Source: Myxococcales bacterium (lineage in GTDB: Bacteria; Myxococcota_A; Polyangia; Haliangiales; Haliangiaceae). From it: a stretch of 64,000 bases of DNA. A model generated the notes under the pieces. The model was not told the DNA's origin and made no database searches. It saw only the letters and a list, made by a program, of their open reading frames with translations. Shown one piece after another: positions 43,974 through 52,136 of this stretch (its first letter is position 1; each line of letters starts with the position of its first letter). Both the position numbers and the translations under genes were made by a program. Location of the stretch: assembly GCA_947483555.1 (NCBI GenBank), contig CANKMW010000009.1, positions 62,001 to 126,000 of the forward strand, read 5' to 3'.

Positions 43974-44724
43974 GCGCGCGGGGCACAGGAGCATCGCGCG
44001 GGTGCTCGAGGCACTCGACGCGTCGGTCCTCGAGGCCAACCATTGCTGGTTCGGCGGAGGAACCGCGATCGCGCTCACGCACGGCGAGTATCGGGAATCG
44101 GTCGACATCGACTTTCTGGTGTCTGATCTCGCCGGCTACCGCACGCTACGTCAGCGGACCACCGGACGGCACGGGATCCGAGCCGTGACACGCGATGGCG
44201 CCAGGCTCGAGGCGGCAGGCGACGTGCGTGCGGATCAGTACGGGATCCGCACCTGGCTGACCGTCGACGACATCGAGATCAAGCTGGAGATCATCCACGA
44301 AGCGCGGATCGACCTCGGTCCACCTCTGTCGACCGACCGAGTCTGCGGGATCGCCAGACTCACGAAGCTTGACCTCGCGGCAAGCAAGCTCCTCGCGAAC
44401 TCGGACCGATGGGCCGACGACGTCGTCTACAGCCGCGACCTCGTCGACCTGGCGATGATGCAGCTCGAGAGGAAGACGCTGCGCACCGCCATCGACAAGG
44501 CGAGCGGCGCGTACGGCGCAAGCATCGAACGAGATCTCGCCAGGGCAGTGGACGCCCTCCGCCGTCGTGCAGGACGCCTGGACGAGTGCATGCGAGCGCT
44601 ACGCATGCTGGAGGTCCCCGCCGGTGTCCCGCCGGTCCCGCCGGCATTGCTGTGGAAGCAGATCCGGCGACTGGACCCGACGCGCGCTCCTCGGAAGCGG
44701 ACGGCCAAGCGCTCGGGCGAGTGA
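43966..44724 (+). CDS. AbiEii/AbiGii-family nucleotidyltransferase toxin
   Basis: 252 aa from the TTG at 43966, which has GGAGGG 7 nt upstream; a GTG at 43921 is the alternative (267 aa). The minimal nucleotidyltransferase motif is intact: FGGGTAIALTHGEYRESVDIDFLV carries the GG and the D-x-D metal site. The following IKLEIIHEARIDLG and IARLTKLDLAASKLLAN are typical AbiEii blocks. Such toxins transfer nucleotides to tRNA or other substrates and cause growth arrest or phage abortive infection. Stop overlaps the GTG of a decayed downstream fragment. Confidence 0.87.
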   Translation: MFERAGHRSIARVLEALDASVLEANHCWFGGGTAIALTHGEYRESVDIDFLVSDLAGYRTLRQRTTGRHGIRAVTRDGARLEAAGDVRADQYGIRTWLTVDDIEIKLEIIHEARIDLGPPLSTDRVCGIARLTKLDLAASKLLANSDRWADDVVYSRDLVDLAMMQLERKTLRTAIDKASGAYGASIERDLARAVDALRRRAGRLDECMRALRMLEVPAGVPPVPPALLWKQIRRLDPTRAPRKRTAKRSGE

Positions 44725-44862
44725 CGCTGGTCGCGCTCGGGGTGGCCGCCATCACGCTGTTCGCCGGCGTGTCGACGAAGGATCGAACTCTATGCCTGGT
44801 TCGGCACCGCCAGCGTCGGCCTGATGCCGGCACGTGTGATCTTCGGCCGCCCGACTGCGTGA
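44721..44862 (+). pseudogene. Frameshifted membrane-protein fragment
   Basis: Two coding-like pieces in different frames. A GTG at 44721 (GTGA overlap with the toxin stop) reads VTLVALGVAAITLFAGVSTK, a membrane helix. From about 44785 another frame reads ELYAWFGTASVGLMPARVIF and stops at 44862. A single frameshift near 44783 would fuse them. Parent gene not identified. Confidence 0.4.
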
Positions 44863-44912
44863 CCGCAGTCGTCGCCGTTGCGCCCGACATTGACCGCGTG
44901 TGACCATGGCGC

Positions 44913-45620
44913 ATGGGGTCCATTCGCTTGATCTGCAGTCCGGCCTTGGCGCTGCTCGCGTGCGGCACCGTGGAGACCGATCTTGACGCCGCCGGAACCG
45001 GCATCGACGGCACCGGCACCACCACCGACGGTGCCATCGTCGATGGTCCCGACGTCGATGCAGCCACCGACGCGCCGACCGACGCCTGCGTCCCGTTCCT
45101 GGGCGTGACGGCGCAGTTCACGGTCAACGCGATCTACGGCACCGGTGCCTCGTCGCTGGACGTGCTCCTGAACCACGCCAACGGCCTCATCATCAACTTC
45201 TCCAATCACATGATCGTTCGCGGCATCGAGAACAACGGCGGGGGCGGATCGGTCCTCAAGACAGCAGCCAAGTCGACGTCGTGGGCCGCGGACTACACCG
45301 GCCAGGACGGCAACGTGCTCGACACCGAACTCGGGCAGTTCCTCACCGTCGGCGGTGCCTACATGCAGTCGATCTTCGACCTGGGCGACAACCGGGTCTA
45401 CCTCTACATCCTGCCGCCCGACACGCCGACCCATCCGTACATGGCCTTCAACTGTTACAACGCCGGCCTGGCGACCGACGGCAACGGCTTCCCGATCCTC
45501 GACACCCACACCTACACCGGGTGTACGACGACCTTCTACGACTTCCGCCCGCCGACGCAGAAGAACATCAACGCCGAGAACAACACGACGCTCGAGATCA
45601 CGTACCGGCCGTGCCCGTGA
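44913..45620 (+). CDS. Lipoprotein, unknown function
   Basis: 235 aa. Signal with lipobox LLAC (MGSIRLICSPALALLAC), then an Asp/Thr/Gly linker (GTGIDGTGTTTDGAIVDGPD) typical of myxobacterial lipoproteins. The globular part (FLGVTAQFTVNAIYGTG, LNHANGLIINFSNHMIVRGIENNG, MQSIFDLGDNRVYLYI) is not recognised. Two Cys pairs are possible. Its stop is 12 nt before the right-hand direct repeat. Confidence 0.65.
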   Translation: MGSIRLICSPALALLACGTVETDLDAAGTGIDGTGTTTDGAIVDGPDVDAATDAPTDACVPFLGVTAQFTVNAIYGTGASSLDVLLNHANGLIINFSNHMIVRGIENNGGGGSVLKTAAKSTSWAADYTGQDGNVLDTELGQFLTVGGAYMQSIFDLGDNRVYLYILPPDTPTHPYMAFNCYNAGLATDGNGFPILDTHTYTGCTTTFYDFRPPTQKNINAENNTTLEITYRPCP

Positions 45621-45631
45621 GCCCGCGGTGA

Positions 45632-45714
45632 CCGCGGCGACCGCCGACGGGCGCGCGTTCCTGGTCTCGGTCGCCGCCAGCGTGCCCTGAGCGCGGACGC
45701 GCCGGCTCGTGGTG
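45632..45714 (+). repeat. Direct repeat, right copy
   Basis: 83 bp nearly identical to 43325-43416 (one substitution, one 9-bp deletion that keeps frame). It still encodes the C-terminal residues RAFLVSVAA-SVP and a stop, but has no gene upstream; it is an orphan gene tail. It ends directly before the -10-like TAGGCT of the MFS gene. Confidence 0.9.
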
Positions 45715-45729
45715 TAGGCTGCGCGGGCG

Positions 45730-47001
45730 ATGCCGAGCCCGACCCGAGTGACCGCCGATCCGGGCGGCCGTGCCCCGGCCGCCGTCGAGCAGCGGATGTT
45801 CTGGGTGTCGTGGCTGTCGTACTTCTCGTACTACTTCACGCGCTCGAACTTTTCGGTCGCCAAGAAGCCGATGGCCAAGGAGCTCGGCTTCGACAAGGCC
45901 GACCTCAACCTGATCGACCTGGCCAGCCTGACGCTGTACTGCGTCGGCCAGTTCGTCCATGGCGCGCTCGGCGACGTGCTCGGGCCGCGCCGCCTGGTGG
46001 TCCTCGGCATGCTGGCCAGCGCGGTGGTGTCGGTGGTGTTCGGGCTCAACAGCATCCTGTCGGTCTTCATCCTGCTGTGGGCGGTGAACGGCTTCGTGCA
46101 GGCCACCGGGTGGCCGGGCAACGGCAAGCTGATGGCGTCGTGGTTCGACACCCGCACCCGCGGCGAGCGCATGGGCGTGTGGTCGACGTGCTACCAGGCC
46201 GGCGGCGTCGCCGCGAAGTTGCTCGCCACCGCGCTGCTGGTGTTCGGGTGGCGAGCGGCGTTCCTCGGCCCGGCGCTGTGGGTGATCGTGGTCGCCGGCG
46301 TGTTCTGGCTGGTGGTGCGCGATCGGCCGTCGGAGCTGGGCTATCGCGATCCGGAGATCGCGGCCGGGCTGTCGAAGGACGAGCTGGTCCGCTTGCGCCG
46401 CCTGGCCTGGCCGGTCGTGCTCAAGAACGTCCGGGTCTGGTGCCTGGGTCTGACCTACTTCTGCATGAAGCTGATGCGGTACGCCTTCATCTACTGGCTG
46501 CCGTTCTATCTGTCGGAGGCCTATCACTACGACGCCGAGAAGGCCGGCTACGTCTCGATCGCGTTCGATGCCGGTGGCATCCCGCTGGTGATCCTGGCCG
46601 GCTTCCTGGCCGATCGCGTCTTCGGCCGCCGCCGCATCGCCACCGCGGCGTTGTGGTGCTTCGCGCTGTGCGGTGCGCTGGCGCTGTACCGGGTCATCGG
46701 CGACGACGGCCTGGGCTGGAACATCCTCGGGTTGTCCCTGGTCGGCGGGACGCTGTTCGCCGCCGACTCGCTGGTGTCGGGCTCGGCCTCGCAGGACCTC
46801 GGCGGGCCCCACGCCTCGGCGCTGGCGTGTGGCCTGGTCAACGGCGTCGGCTCGATCGGCGGCATCGTGCAGGGCTTCGTCACCGTCTACGTCAGCGACA
46901 CCTACGGCTGGGACGCCTTGTTCCAGCTGTTCATGGTGCTGGCGTTCGTGTCGGCGTTGCCGCTGCTGCCGTTCCTGCGCGTGCGCCCGACGGTGACGTG
47001 A
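45730..47001 (+). CDS. MFS transporter, organophosphate:phosphate antiporter-like
   Basis: 423 aa, about 12 membrane helices. WLSYFSYYFTRSNFSVAKKPMAKELGFDKADLNLID, then GDVLGPRRLVVLGMLASA and the mid-protein VWSTCYQAGGVAAKL, match the OPA branch (GlpT, UhpT, PgtP). The family exchanges sugar phosphates or glycerol phosphate for inorganic phosphate at the inner membrane; the basic residues needed (Arg near the first helix) are present. Substrate not assignable. TAGGCT ends 9 nt before the ATG; no ribosome site. Confidence 0.88.
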   Translation: MPSPTRVTADPGGRAPAAVEQRMFWVSWLSYFSYYFTRSNFSVAKKPMAKELGFDKADLNLIDLASLTLYCVGQFVHGALGDVLGPRRLVVLGMLASAVVSVVFGLNSILSVFILLWAVNGFVQATGWPGNGKLMASWFDTRTRGERMGVWSTCYQAGGVAAKLLATALLVFGWRAAFLGPALWVIVVAGVFWLVVRDRPSELGYRDPEIAAGLSKDELVRLRRLAWPVVLKNVRVWCLGLTYFCMKLMRYAFIYWLPFYLSEAYHYDAEKAGYVSIAFDAGGIPLVILAGFLADRVFGRRRIATAALWCFALCGALALYRVIGDDGLGWNILGLSLVGGTLFAADSLVSGSASQDLGGPHASALACGLVNGVGSIGGIVQGFVTVYVSDTYGWDALFQLFMVLAFVSALPLLPFLRVRPTVT

Positions 47002-47028
47002 CGGCGGGGTCTTGCCCGGGGCTCTGAC

Positions 47029-48336
47029 TCAGCCGCGCGACTTGGCGGCCAGGATGATGCGCAGGTAGGCCTCGCCCATGGCGTGGGCGAGCACGGCGAC
47101 GGTGGCCGCGGACTCGGGCAGCTTGCCCAGCGGTCCGATGGCGAACAGCAGCGAGACCGGGCGCTCGCGGACCATCACCGGCGCCACCACCAGCGTGCGC
47201 GAGCCGACGTCGGCGAACAAGCGCAGGAAGCGATCCTGGACCGTGGAACCGACCTGGGCGTCGCCGACGAACGGACGGCGGTCGTCGTGGGCGGTGCGTA
47301 GCACCGACGGTTGATCCAGCGGCACGACGATCCACTCGGCGTTGGTCGCGGTGATGCCACCGCCGAAGCCATGCTGGCCGAGCGCCGACTTGCCTTTCAC
47401 GGTCATGACCAGCGCGGCCTTCCAGTGGCCGCGCAGGTAGTCGATGGCCAGCTCCGCGATCTGATCTTGCGTGGTCGCGATGGCGATGGACGTGATCGTG
47501 TCGTCGAGCTTGCGGGCCTGTGGCTGCTGCTGCTGCGGCGGCGGCTCGGGCGCCGCCGCGATCGCCGGGCTCGCTCCGGTCGCGCGCTTGGCATCGGTGG
47601 CAGCGCCGAGCGCCGGCACCGATCCGGTGCTACGCAGGACGGTGGGGGTCTGCAGGACGTGGTGCTTGTCGACGTATTCGTGGTCGAGCTCGACCAGCGA
47701 CCCCTCGCCGAGCTCGCTGAAGACCGGGAACTGTCGCGAGTGTTCACCGACATCGACGTCGACATCGATGTCGATCGAGCCGTCCGAGCCGTCATCGATC
47801 CTGGGCGGCGGCGCGACCGTGGCTGGCGGCGCGACCTTGGGTGGTGGGTACGCGACGTCCAGGTGACGACGGAGCGCGAGCTCACCGGCGACGCTGGGGA
47901 TGACCGGCATGCCGGCGGCGGTGCGCACCAGGGCGATCGCCTCCGGCACCGGATCGCGCATGCACACGACCAGGTTGATCCCATCCCCGCCCCGCGACAT
48001 CGCCAGCGGCAACACCCAGGCGGTGCGCGCGAGCTCCGCCGGCAGCCGCGCTACCAGCGCCGGGTCGCGTCCGGCCAGGTGCCGTTCCAGCGCAGCCGGG
48101 ACGCCGTGCTGGCGAGCGAGGGCGCGGGCGATCTCGTCGCCGCCCAGGATCCCCATCTCGACCAGCGTCGAGCCCAGCCGGGTGCGGGTCGTGCGCTGCC
48201 GCGCCAGGCCCCGCTCGAGGTCGGCCTCGCTCAGGATGCCGGCCGCCACCAGCATCTCGCCGATCCTCACCGGGTGCCCCGATCGTGGTTCGGCCGCCGC
48301 ACCAGCCTCTAGTACCATCGAACCCGGCGGATCCAT
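47029..48336 (-). CDS. GspE-N/MshEN domain protein with C-terminal GAF-like region
   Basis: 435 aa from the ATG at 48336. The N-terminus (RIGEMLVAAGILSEADLERGLARQRTTRTRLGSTLVEMGILGGDEIARALARQHGVP) is the type II secretion/pilus ATPase N-terminal or MshEN domain, a known cyclic-di-GMP binder in some proteins. A Pro/Asp-rich linker follows, then a domain (VMVRERPVSLLFAIGPLG, VAVLAHAMGEAYLRII) resembling GAF. There is no ATPase domain, so it is probably a regulatory or adaptor protein for a pilus, secretion or motility machine. Confidence 0.85.
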   Translation of the reverse strand: MDPPGSMVLEAGAAAEPRSGHPVRIGEMLVAAGILSEADLERGLARQRTTRTRLGSTLVEMGILGGDEIARALARQHGVPAALERHLAGRDPALVARLPAELARTAWVLPLAMSRGGDGINLVVCMRDPVPEAIALVRTAAGMPVIPSVAGELALRRHLDVAYPPPKVAPPATVAPPPRIDDGSDGSIDIDVDVDVGEHSRQFPVFSELGEGSLVELDHEYVDKHHVLQTPTVLRSTGSVPALGAATDAKRATGASPAIAAAPEPPPQQQQPQARKLDDTITSIAIATTQDQIAELAIDYLRGHWKAALVMTVKGKSALGQHGFGGGITATNAEWIVVPLDQPSVLRTAHDDRRPFVGDAQVGSTVQDRFLRLFADVGSRTLVVAPVMVRERPVSLLFAIGPLGKLPESAATVAVLAHAMGEAYLRIILAAKSRG

Positions 48337-48362
48337 AAGCGGCAACCGCTTCGACGGCAGGC

Positions 48363-48389
48363 TTGACAGCGAACGGGCGGGGCGGTAAT
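48363..48389 (+). promoter_or_regulatory. Putative tRNA promoter
   Basis: A perfect -35 TTGACA (48363-48368) and a GGTAAT -10-like hexamer (48384-48389, 15-nt spacer), ending 33 nt before the tRNA. The spacer is short for sigma70, but no other promoter is visible. Confidence 0.45.
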
Positions 48390-48422
48390 CACCATCCCGC
48401 TCCGGGTAGCCGGGGCTCGGTT

Positions 48423-48498
<76 letters not shown>

Positions 48499-48570
48499 AC
48501 CAACCTCCCGTAACTCCTCTCATTTGTCTCGGGCTACGGACACTGCCACCTCGGTTCTTGCCACGGTCTT

Positions 48571-48597
48571 GCCACGCCGGCCACGCCGGCCACGCCG
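48571..48597 (+). repeat. GCCACGCCG tandem repeat (3 x 9 bp)
   Basis: Three exact 9-bp units ending 6 nt before the start codon of the small lipoprotein gene, so they would form part of its leader or promoter. Confidence 0.85.
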
Positions 48598-48602
48598 GCG
48601 CG

Positions 48603-48959
48603 ATGCGTGCGGGAGCGCGAGCGCTCGTCGCAACACTCGTCCTCGCCGGCTGTAGCGGTGGCGAGTCGCCCGATCCATGCGATCGCCTGATCGAGCGGAT
48701 CGAGAAGTGCGGCGGCGACAAGTATCCGGCGGGCACGCTGCGGAACGCCACGATGTACTGCCGCGTGTCGATGCGCTACGAGCCCGAGGCTGGCGAGGAT
48801 CCGGCGAACATGGCCGCCGTCACCAAGGCGACCCTGACCGAGTGCGCCGGGCCCCAGGCCGCGACGTGTGATGGGCTGCGGGCCTGCTTCGAGCGCCACC
48901 GTTGCTCGTTCCTGATGACGAGCCCGTCCGCCTCGCCGAAGTTTCAGTGCTGGGAGTAG
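48603..48959 (+). CDS. Small Cys-rich lipoprotein
   Basis: 118 aa. Lipobox LVLAGC after a short signal. The mature protein has nine Cys (DPCDRLIERIEKCGG, YCRVSM, TECAGPQAATCDGLRACFERHRCSF, QCWE), a pattern seen in small exported myxobacterial proteins of unknown role. It is 104 nt downstream of the tRNA. The leader contains the 9-bp tandem repeat. Confidence 0.72.
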   Translation: MRAGARALVATLVLAGCSGGESPDPCDRLIERIEKCGGDKYPAGTLRNATMYCRVSMRYEPEAGEDPANMAAVTKATLTECAGPQAATCDGLRACFERHRCSFLMTSPSASPKFQCWE

Positions 48960-49227
48960 CTCCGCGCCCAGCAATTGACGGCGGGCAGAGTCAGCAAGGT
49001 CTCGCGGTTCGAGATGAACATGTTGCCGAGGCCAGATCTGCTCCTGGGCTGGAATGGGACACCGATCCACGCCCAGGCCACGCAGACGCACGGCACGGCC
49101 CGCGCGCGTGGGATGCCTTCGCCCGACCCGGGGTGCGCCTCGGCCGCCCCCCACTCGAACCCGAGCTGCCGGCCAGCGGGCCGACCTCCAGCGCGCACGA
49201 CGAGCGGTCCCCCGGCCAGGTGATGGT
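48960..49227. other. 268-bp intergenic region
   Basis: No supported gene. A minus-strand open frame (84 codons) covers most of it but has no signal, motif or ribosome site. Near the right end is GGTGAT, the probable ribosome site for the next lipoprotein. Confidence 0.4.
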
Positions 49228-49809
49228 ATGAATCGCGTCATGGGCTGGCTCGAACGGTCGCGTGGGCTCGCCATCCTGATGTTCGTGATGACCGCATGCT
49301 CGACGTCGCCGACGACGAAGACGACCGAGTCGGCACGGGGCCCGGCGCCATTCGTCGTCGACCTGCAACCGATCACGATCTCGTTCCGGGGTGAGCCCAT
49401 TGCGCGACTGTTCGCCGACGGCCGCACCGAGTCGGCTGGACCGAACGCGCCCGGCAAGGATCTGCTGCCGGGCCCGACCATCCATGCGGACGGTACGATT
49501 GCGCTGACCAAGGGGGGCGGCAAGGCGAGGATCGATGACAGGGGCGACATCTACGTGGCCGGCCCCTCGGGGGCGAACCCTCGCGAGCCAAGCATCCAAC
49601 GTTGGCAGCTCTTCGGTCACATCTCAGGCGATCGGTTCACGTTTGCCGGATCAGCCAGACCATGGGACGTGCGCGTCCAGGGCAACCTGATCGAGTTCGG
49701 CGAGGAGGACAGCAGCCAGATCGAGGGCCACGTGACGCCGAGCATGCGTCACACCGCGCTGGTGATGGCGGTGGCGTTCTACATCGAGGGCGCGCTCACC
49801 GCGCCGTGA
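49228..49809 (+). CDS. Lipoprotein, unknown function
   Basis: 193 aa from the ATG at 49228. Signal peptide with lipobox MTAC. The mature part (APFVVDLQPITISFRGEPIARLF, HADGTIALTKGGGKARIDDRGDIYV, IQRWQLFGHISGDRFTFAG) looks like a beta-rich domain, perhaps organised as repeated hairpins. No family recognised. The unprocessed C-terminus has a hydrophobic stretch (ALVMAVAFYIEGAL). Confidence 0.65.
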   Translation: MNRVMGWLERSRGLAILMFVMTACSTSPTTKTTESARGPAPFVVDLQPITISFRGEPIARLFADGRTESAGPNAPGKDLLPGPTIHADGTIALTKGGGKARIDDRGDIYVAGPSGANPREPSIQRWQLFGHISGDRFTFAGSARPWDVRVQGNLIEFGEEDSSQIEGHVTPSMRHTALVMAVAFYIEGALTAP

Positions 49810-49894
49810 ACCATCGCTTGGGTGTTGTCTCGCACGCTATCCCACGTAGCCGTTCACGATCCCGGCTGGTGCGGCACCCACGATCTGGTCGCGC

Positions 49895-50791
49895 CTATGC
49901 AAACAGCGCGGCCAGCGGCTCGGCCATGAAGTCGATGAAGCGCAGGGTGAGGCCGGGCCGCGCCGCGCCCGCCGGCCACACCGCGTAGACGCCGAGGGTC
50001 GGCAGACGCCACGACGGCAACACCTCGACCAGGCGGCCCTGCGCCAGCTCGCGCCGCGCCAGCACCTCGGGCAAGGACGTCACGCCCATGCCCGCGATCG
50101 CCATCTCGCGCAGCGCGGTGGCGCTGTCGACCGCGGCGCGGGCGCGGTACGGCCGCACCACCGGCGTCTTCCTACCGGGCGGGATCAGCGCCAGCTCGGG
50201 TCGCACCGCGCTGAGCTGGATGAAGTCCCAGCCGTCGAGGTCGCGCACGGTGCGCGGGCGAGCATGCAGCGCCACGTACGACGGTGATGCGACCAGCACC
50301 CGCGGCATCAGGGCCAGGCGCCGGACCTTGAGCGTGCTGTCCTCGAGGCGGCCGATGCGCAGGGCCACGTCGAAGCCGTCGCGGAGAAGATCCTGGCGGC
50401 GCTCGGTGAAGGCGAGGGCGAGGGTGACGCGGGGATGAGCGCGGGTGAACGCGCCGATGTCGCGGCAGAAGCGCGTCTCGGCCAGCAGGGCCGGCGCGGT
50501 GACGCGCAGCCGCCCGGCCAGCCCCTCGCCCCGTTCGCCGAGCGCGTCGAGGCCGCGCTCGGCGGCCGCCACCATCTCGCGAGCCTCGTGGAACAGCCGC
50601 TCGCCGTCGGGCGTCAGGGCGAGGTGCCGGGTCGAGCGGTAGAGCAGGGGCACCTCGAGCCGGCGCTCGAGCTCGCTGATGTGGTGGCTCACCACCGACG
50701 GCGACAGGCCCAGCGCCCGGGCCGCGGCGCGGAAGGTCCCACTCTCGACCGTGCGGGCGAACACGGCCAGGGCCTTGAGGTTCTCGATCAT
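49895..50791 (-). CDS. LysR family transcriptional regulator
   Basis: 298 aa. The winged helix-turn-helix at residues 1-62 (MIENLKALAVFARTVESGTFRAAARALGLSPSVVSHHISELERRLEVPLLYRS) is canonical, and the C-terminal substrate-binding domain (LRVTAPALLAETRF, DVALRIGRLEDSTLKVRRLA) is full length, close to the CrgA/DsdC-like subgroup. It is divergent from the SnoaL-like gene; the shared 86 bp carries the expected binding dyads, so it probably controls that gene and itself. Confidence 0.95.
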   Translation of the reverse strand: MIENLKALAVFARTVESGTFRAAARALGLSPSVVSHHISELERRLEVPLLYRSTRHLALTPDGERLFHEAREMVAAAERGLDALGERGEGLAGRLRVTAPALLAETRFCRDIGAFTRAHPRVTLALAFTERRQDLLRDGFDVALRIGRLEDSTLKVRRLALMPRVLVASPSYVALHARPRTVRDLDGWDFIQLSAVRPELALIPPGRKTPVVRPYRARAAVDSATALREMAIAGMGVTSLPEVLARRELAQGRLVEVLPSWRLPTLGVYAVWPAGAARPGLTLRFIDFMAEPLAALFA

Positions 50792-50800
50792 GGTGCAAGA

Positions 50801-50844
50801 TTATCGAACAGTGCTAACGATGAGTGCCATCTTATCGAGCAGTG
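50801..50844. promoter_or_regulatory. Putative LysR binding sites
   Basis: TTATCGAACAGTGCTAA (50801-50817) is a TTA-N11-TAA dyad of the classic T-N11-A type. A near-perfect direct repeat of its left part, TTATCGAGCAGTG (50832-50844), begins 31 bp further, about three helical turns. Both lie between the divergent LysR and SnoaL-like genes. Confidence 0.75.
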
Positions 50845-50877
50845 GCAGATGGCGCACCGTGGGCCCTGGAGGTTCCC

Positions 50878-51294
50878 ATGACCACGACCCGCGAGCTCAT
50901 CCACTTCTTCTACGACCAGGTGCTGTCGTCGACGACCGCCCCTGACCTCACCGAGCGCATGTCGCGCGCCCTGACGCCGAGCTGGCAGAGCATCGGCGGC
51001 TACGCCGGACCGGCCAAGAGCCGCGAGCAGTTCGGAGCTCAGCTCCAGGGCTTCGCCAAGCTCATCCCCGATCTGTCGTGGCGCATCGTGGAGCTGGTCG
51101 AGGCCGGCGACCGCGTCGTGGTGCGCGGCCGCGCCACCGGCACGCCGGTCGGCGAGCTGTTCGGCGTGCCGCCCTCGGGCCGGGGCTTCGACATCATGTC
51201 GCTCGACCTGCACACCGTCGAAGAAGGGCGCGTGGTCCGCACCTACCACATCGAGGACTGGGCCGGCGCCATCCGCCAGCTCACCGGCAAGTAG
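50878..51294 (+). CDS. SnoaL-like / ester cyclase family protein
   Basis: 138 aa from the ATG at 50878, which follows GGAGG. TRELIHFFYDQVLSS, WQSIGGYAGPAKSREQFGAQLQGFAKLIPDLSWRIVELVEAGDRVVVRGRATGTPVGELF and FDIMSLDLHTVEEGRVVRTYHIEDW are the standard SnoaL-like cone-fold blocks. Such proteins are small cytosolic isomerases, hydrolases or binding proteins. The substrate is unknown; control by the divergent LysR is likely. Confidence 0.87.
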   Translation: MTTTRELIHFFYDQVLSSTTAPDLTERMSRALTPSWQSIGGYAGPAKSREQFGAQLQGFAKLIPDLSWRIVELVEAGDRVVVRGRATGTPVGELFGVPPSGRGFDIMSLDLHTVEEGRVVRTYHIEDWAGAIRQLTGK

Positions 51295-51307
51295 CTCACC
51301 GGTAGGT
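51278..51307 (+). repeat. 15-bp tandem duplication across the SnoaL gene stop
   Basis: AGCTCACCGGCAAGT and AGCTCACCGGTAGGT in tandem; the first encodes the last codons and starts the stop codon, the second is untranslated. A recent slippage product. Confidence 0.75.
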
Positions 51308-51492
51308 GGCTCCCGACGTGGCCGCGGTCGTGCTCGCTGTCGATGGCGCGCAGCGGCACGCCCAGGATCGGGGCGGCGGAACCGGCACTCGACGCGGCCG
51401 TCGGGGCGGACGACGCCGCGGTCGGCGGAGATCCGGCTACTTGCTCGGCGTCAAGTCGGTGGCCGCACGTCCATGCTCCGCTGCCCGCACTC

Positions 51493-52062
51493 ATGAGCAA
51501 GCTGCTGACCGCGCTCGTCACCGAGCACGACCACATCCTCCGGGTCCTCGCCGCGCTGCATGACTACGCGGCGTTCCATGCCCACGACGACGGCGACGTC
51601 CGGGCCGTGCTGGGCCAGTTCGTGACCTACCTGCGCGAGTACGTCGACGGCTGGCATCACCACAAGGAGGAGGAGGTGCTGTTCGTCGCGATGGGCCACG
51701 CCGGGCTGCCGATGGACGGCGGCCCGCTGGGCTGCATGCTCCGGGAGCACGACGCCGGTCGGCGCCACGTCGGCATGCTGGCCGAGCTGGCGGCGGCGCG
51801 GGTGCCCGGGCCGCTGACCCAGGAGGAGCTGGCGGTCATGGCCGGCGCGGTCGCGGGCTACGTGGCGCTGCTGACCTCGCACATCGCCAAGGAGAACCAG
51901 GTGCTCTATCCGATGGCGGAGCGGATCATCGCGCCCGGCGCGCTCGCGGCGCTCGACGAGCTCGGCGAACGCGCGAGCGGCGATCCCGGCGACGGGCGCC
52001 GGCTCGAGGACCTGGGCGACGAGCTGATCGCACGCTTCACGGCGGCGCGGATCGCGAGCTGA
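51493..52062 (+). CDS. Hemerythrin HHE domain protein
   Basis: 189 aa from the ATG at 51493. A four-helix bundle with LVTEHDHILRVLAALH, YVDGWHHHKEEEVLFVAM, LREHDAGRRHV and TSHIAKENQVLYPMAERI; the His and Glu residues of the di-iron site are all present. Bacterial single-domain hemerythrins bind O2 or NO and protect iron-sulfur enzymes. The C-terminal 40 residues are an extra helical tail. The 198 bp before it hold no clear gene. Confidence 0.92.
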   Translation: MSKLLTALVTEHDHILRVLAALHDYAAFHAHDDGDVRAVLGQFVTYLREYVDGWHHHKEEEVLFVAMGHAGLPMDGGPLGCMLREHDAGRRHVGMLAELAAARVPGPLTQEELAVMAGAVAGYVALLTSHIAKENQVLYPMAERIIAPGALAALDELGERASGDPGDGRRLEDLGDELIARFTAARIAS

Positions 52063-52136
52063 CGCGCGGCGGCGCGACGCGAGCGCCGCGCCGTCGCGGC
52101 TCCGAGCCTCGAACTCGCGCGCCAGGACCGGACCGA

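Noticed and set aside
42094..44082. 662-codon minus-strand open frame over the hydrolase and toxin-antitoxin genes
   Set aside because: Shadow composition, no motif; the plus strand carries clear signal, catalytic and HTH motifs.
48944..49198. 84-codon minus-strand open frame in an intergenic region
   Set aside because: No ribosome site, family pattern or signal; not distinguishable from chance.
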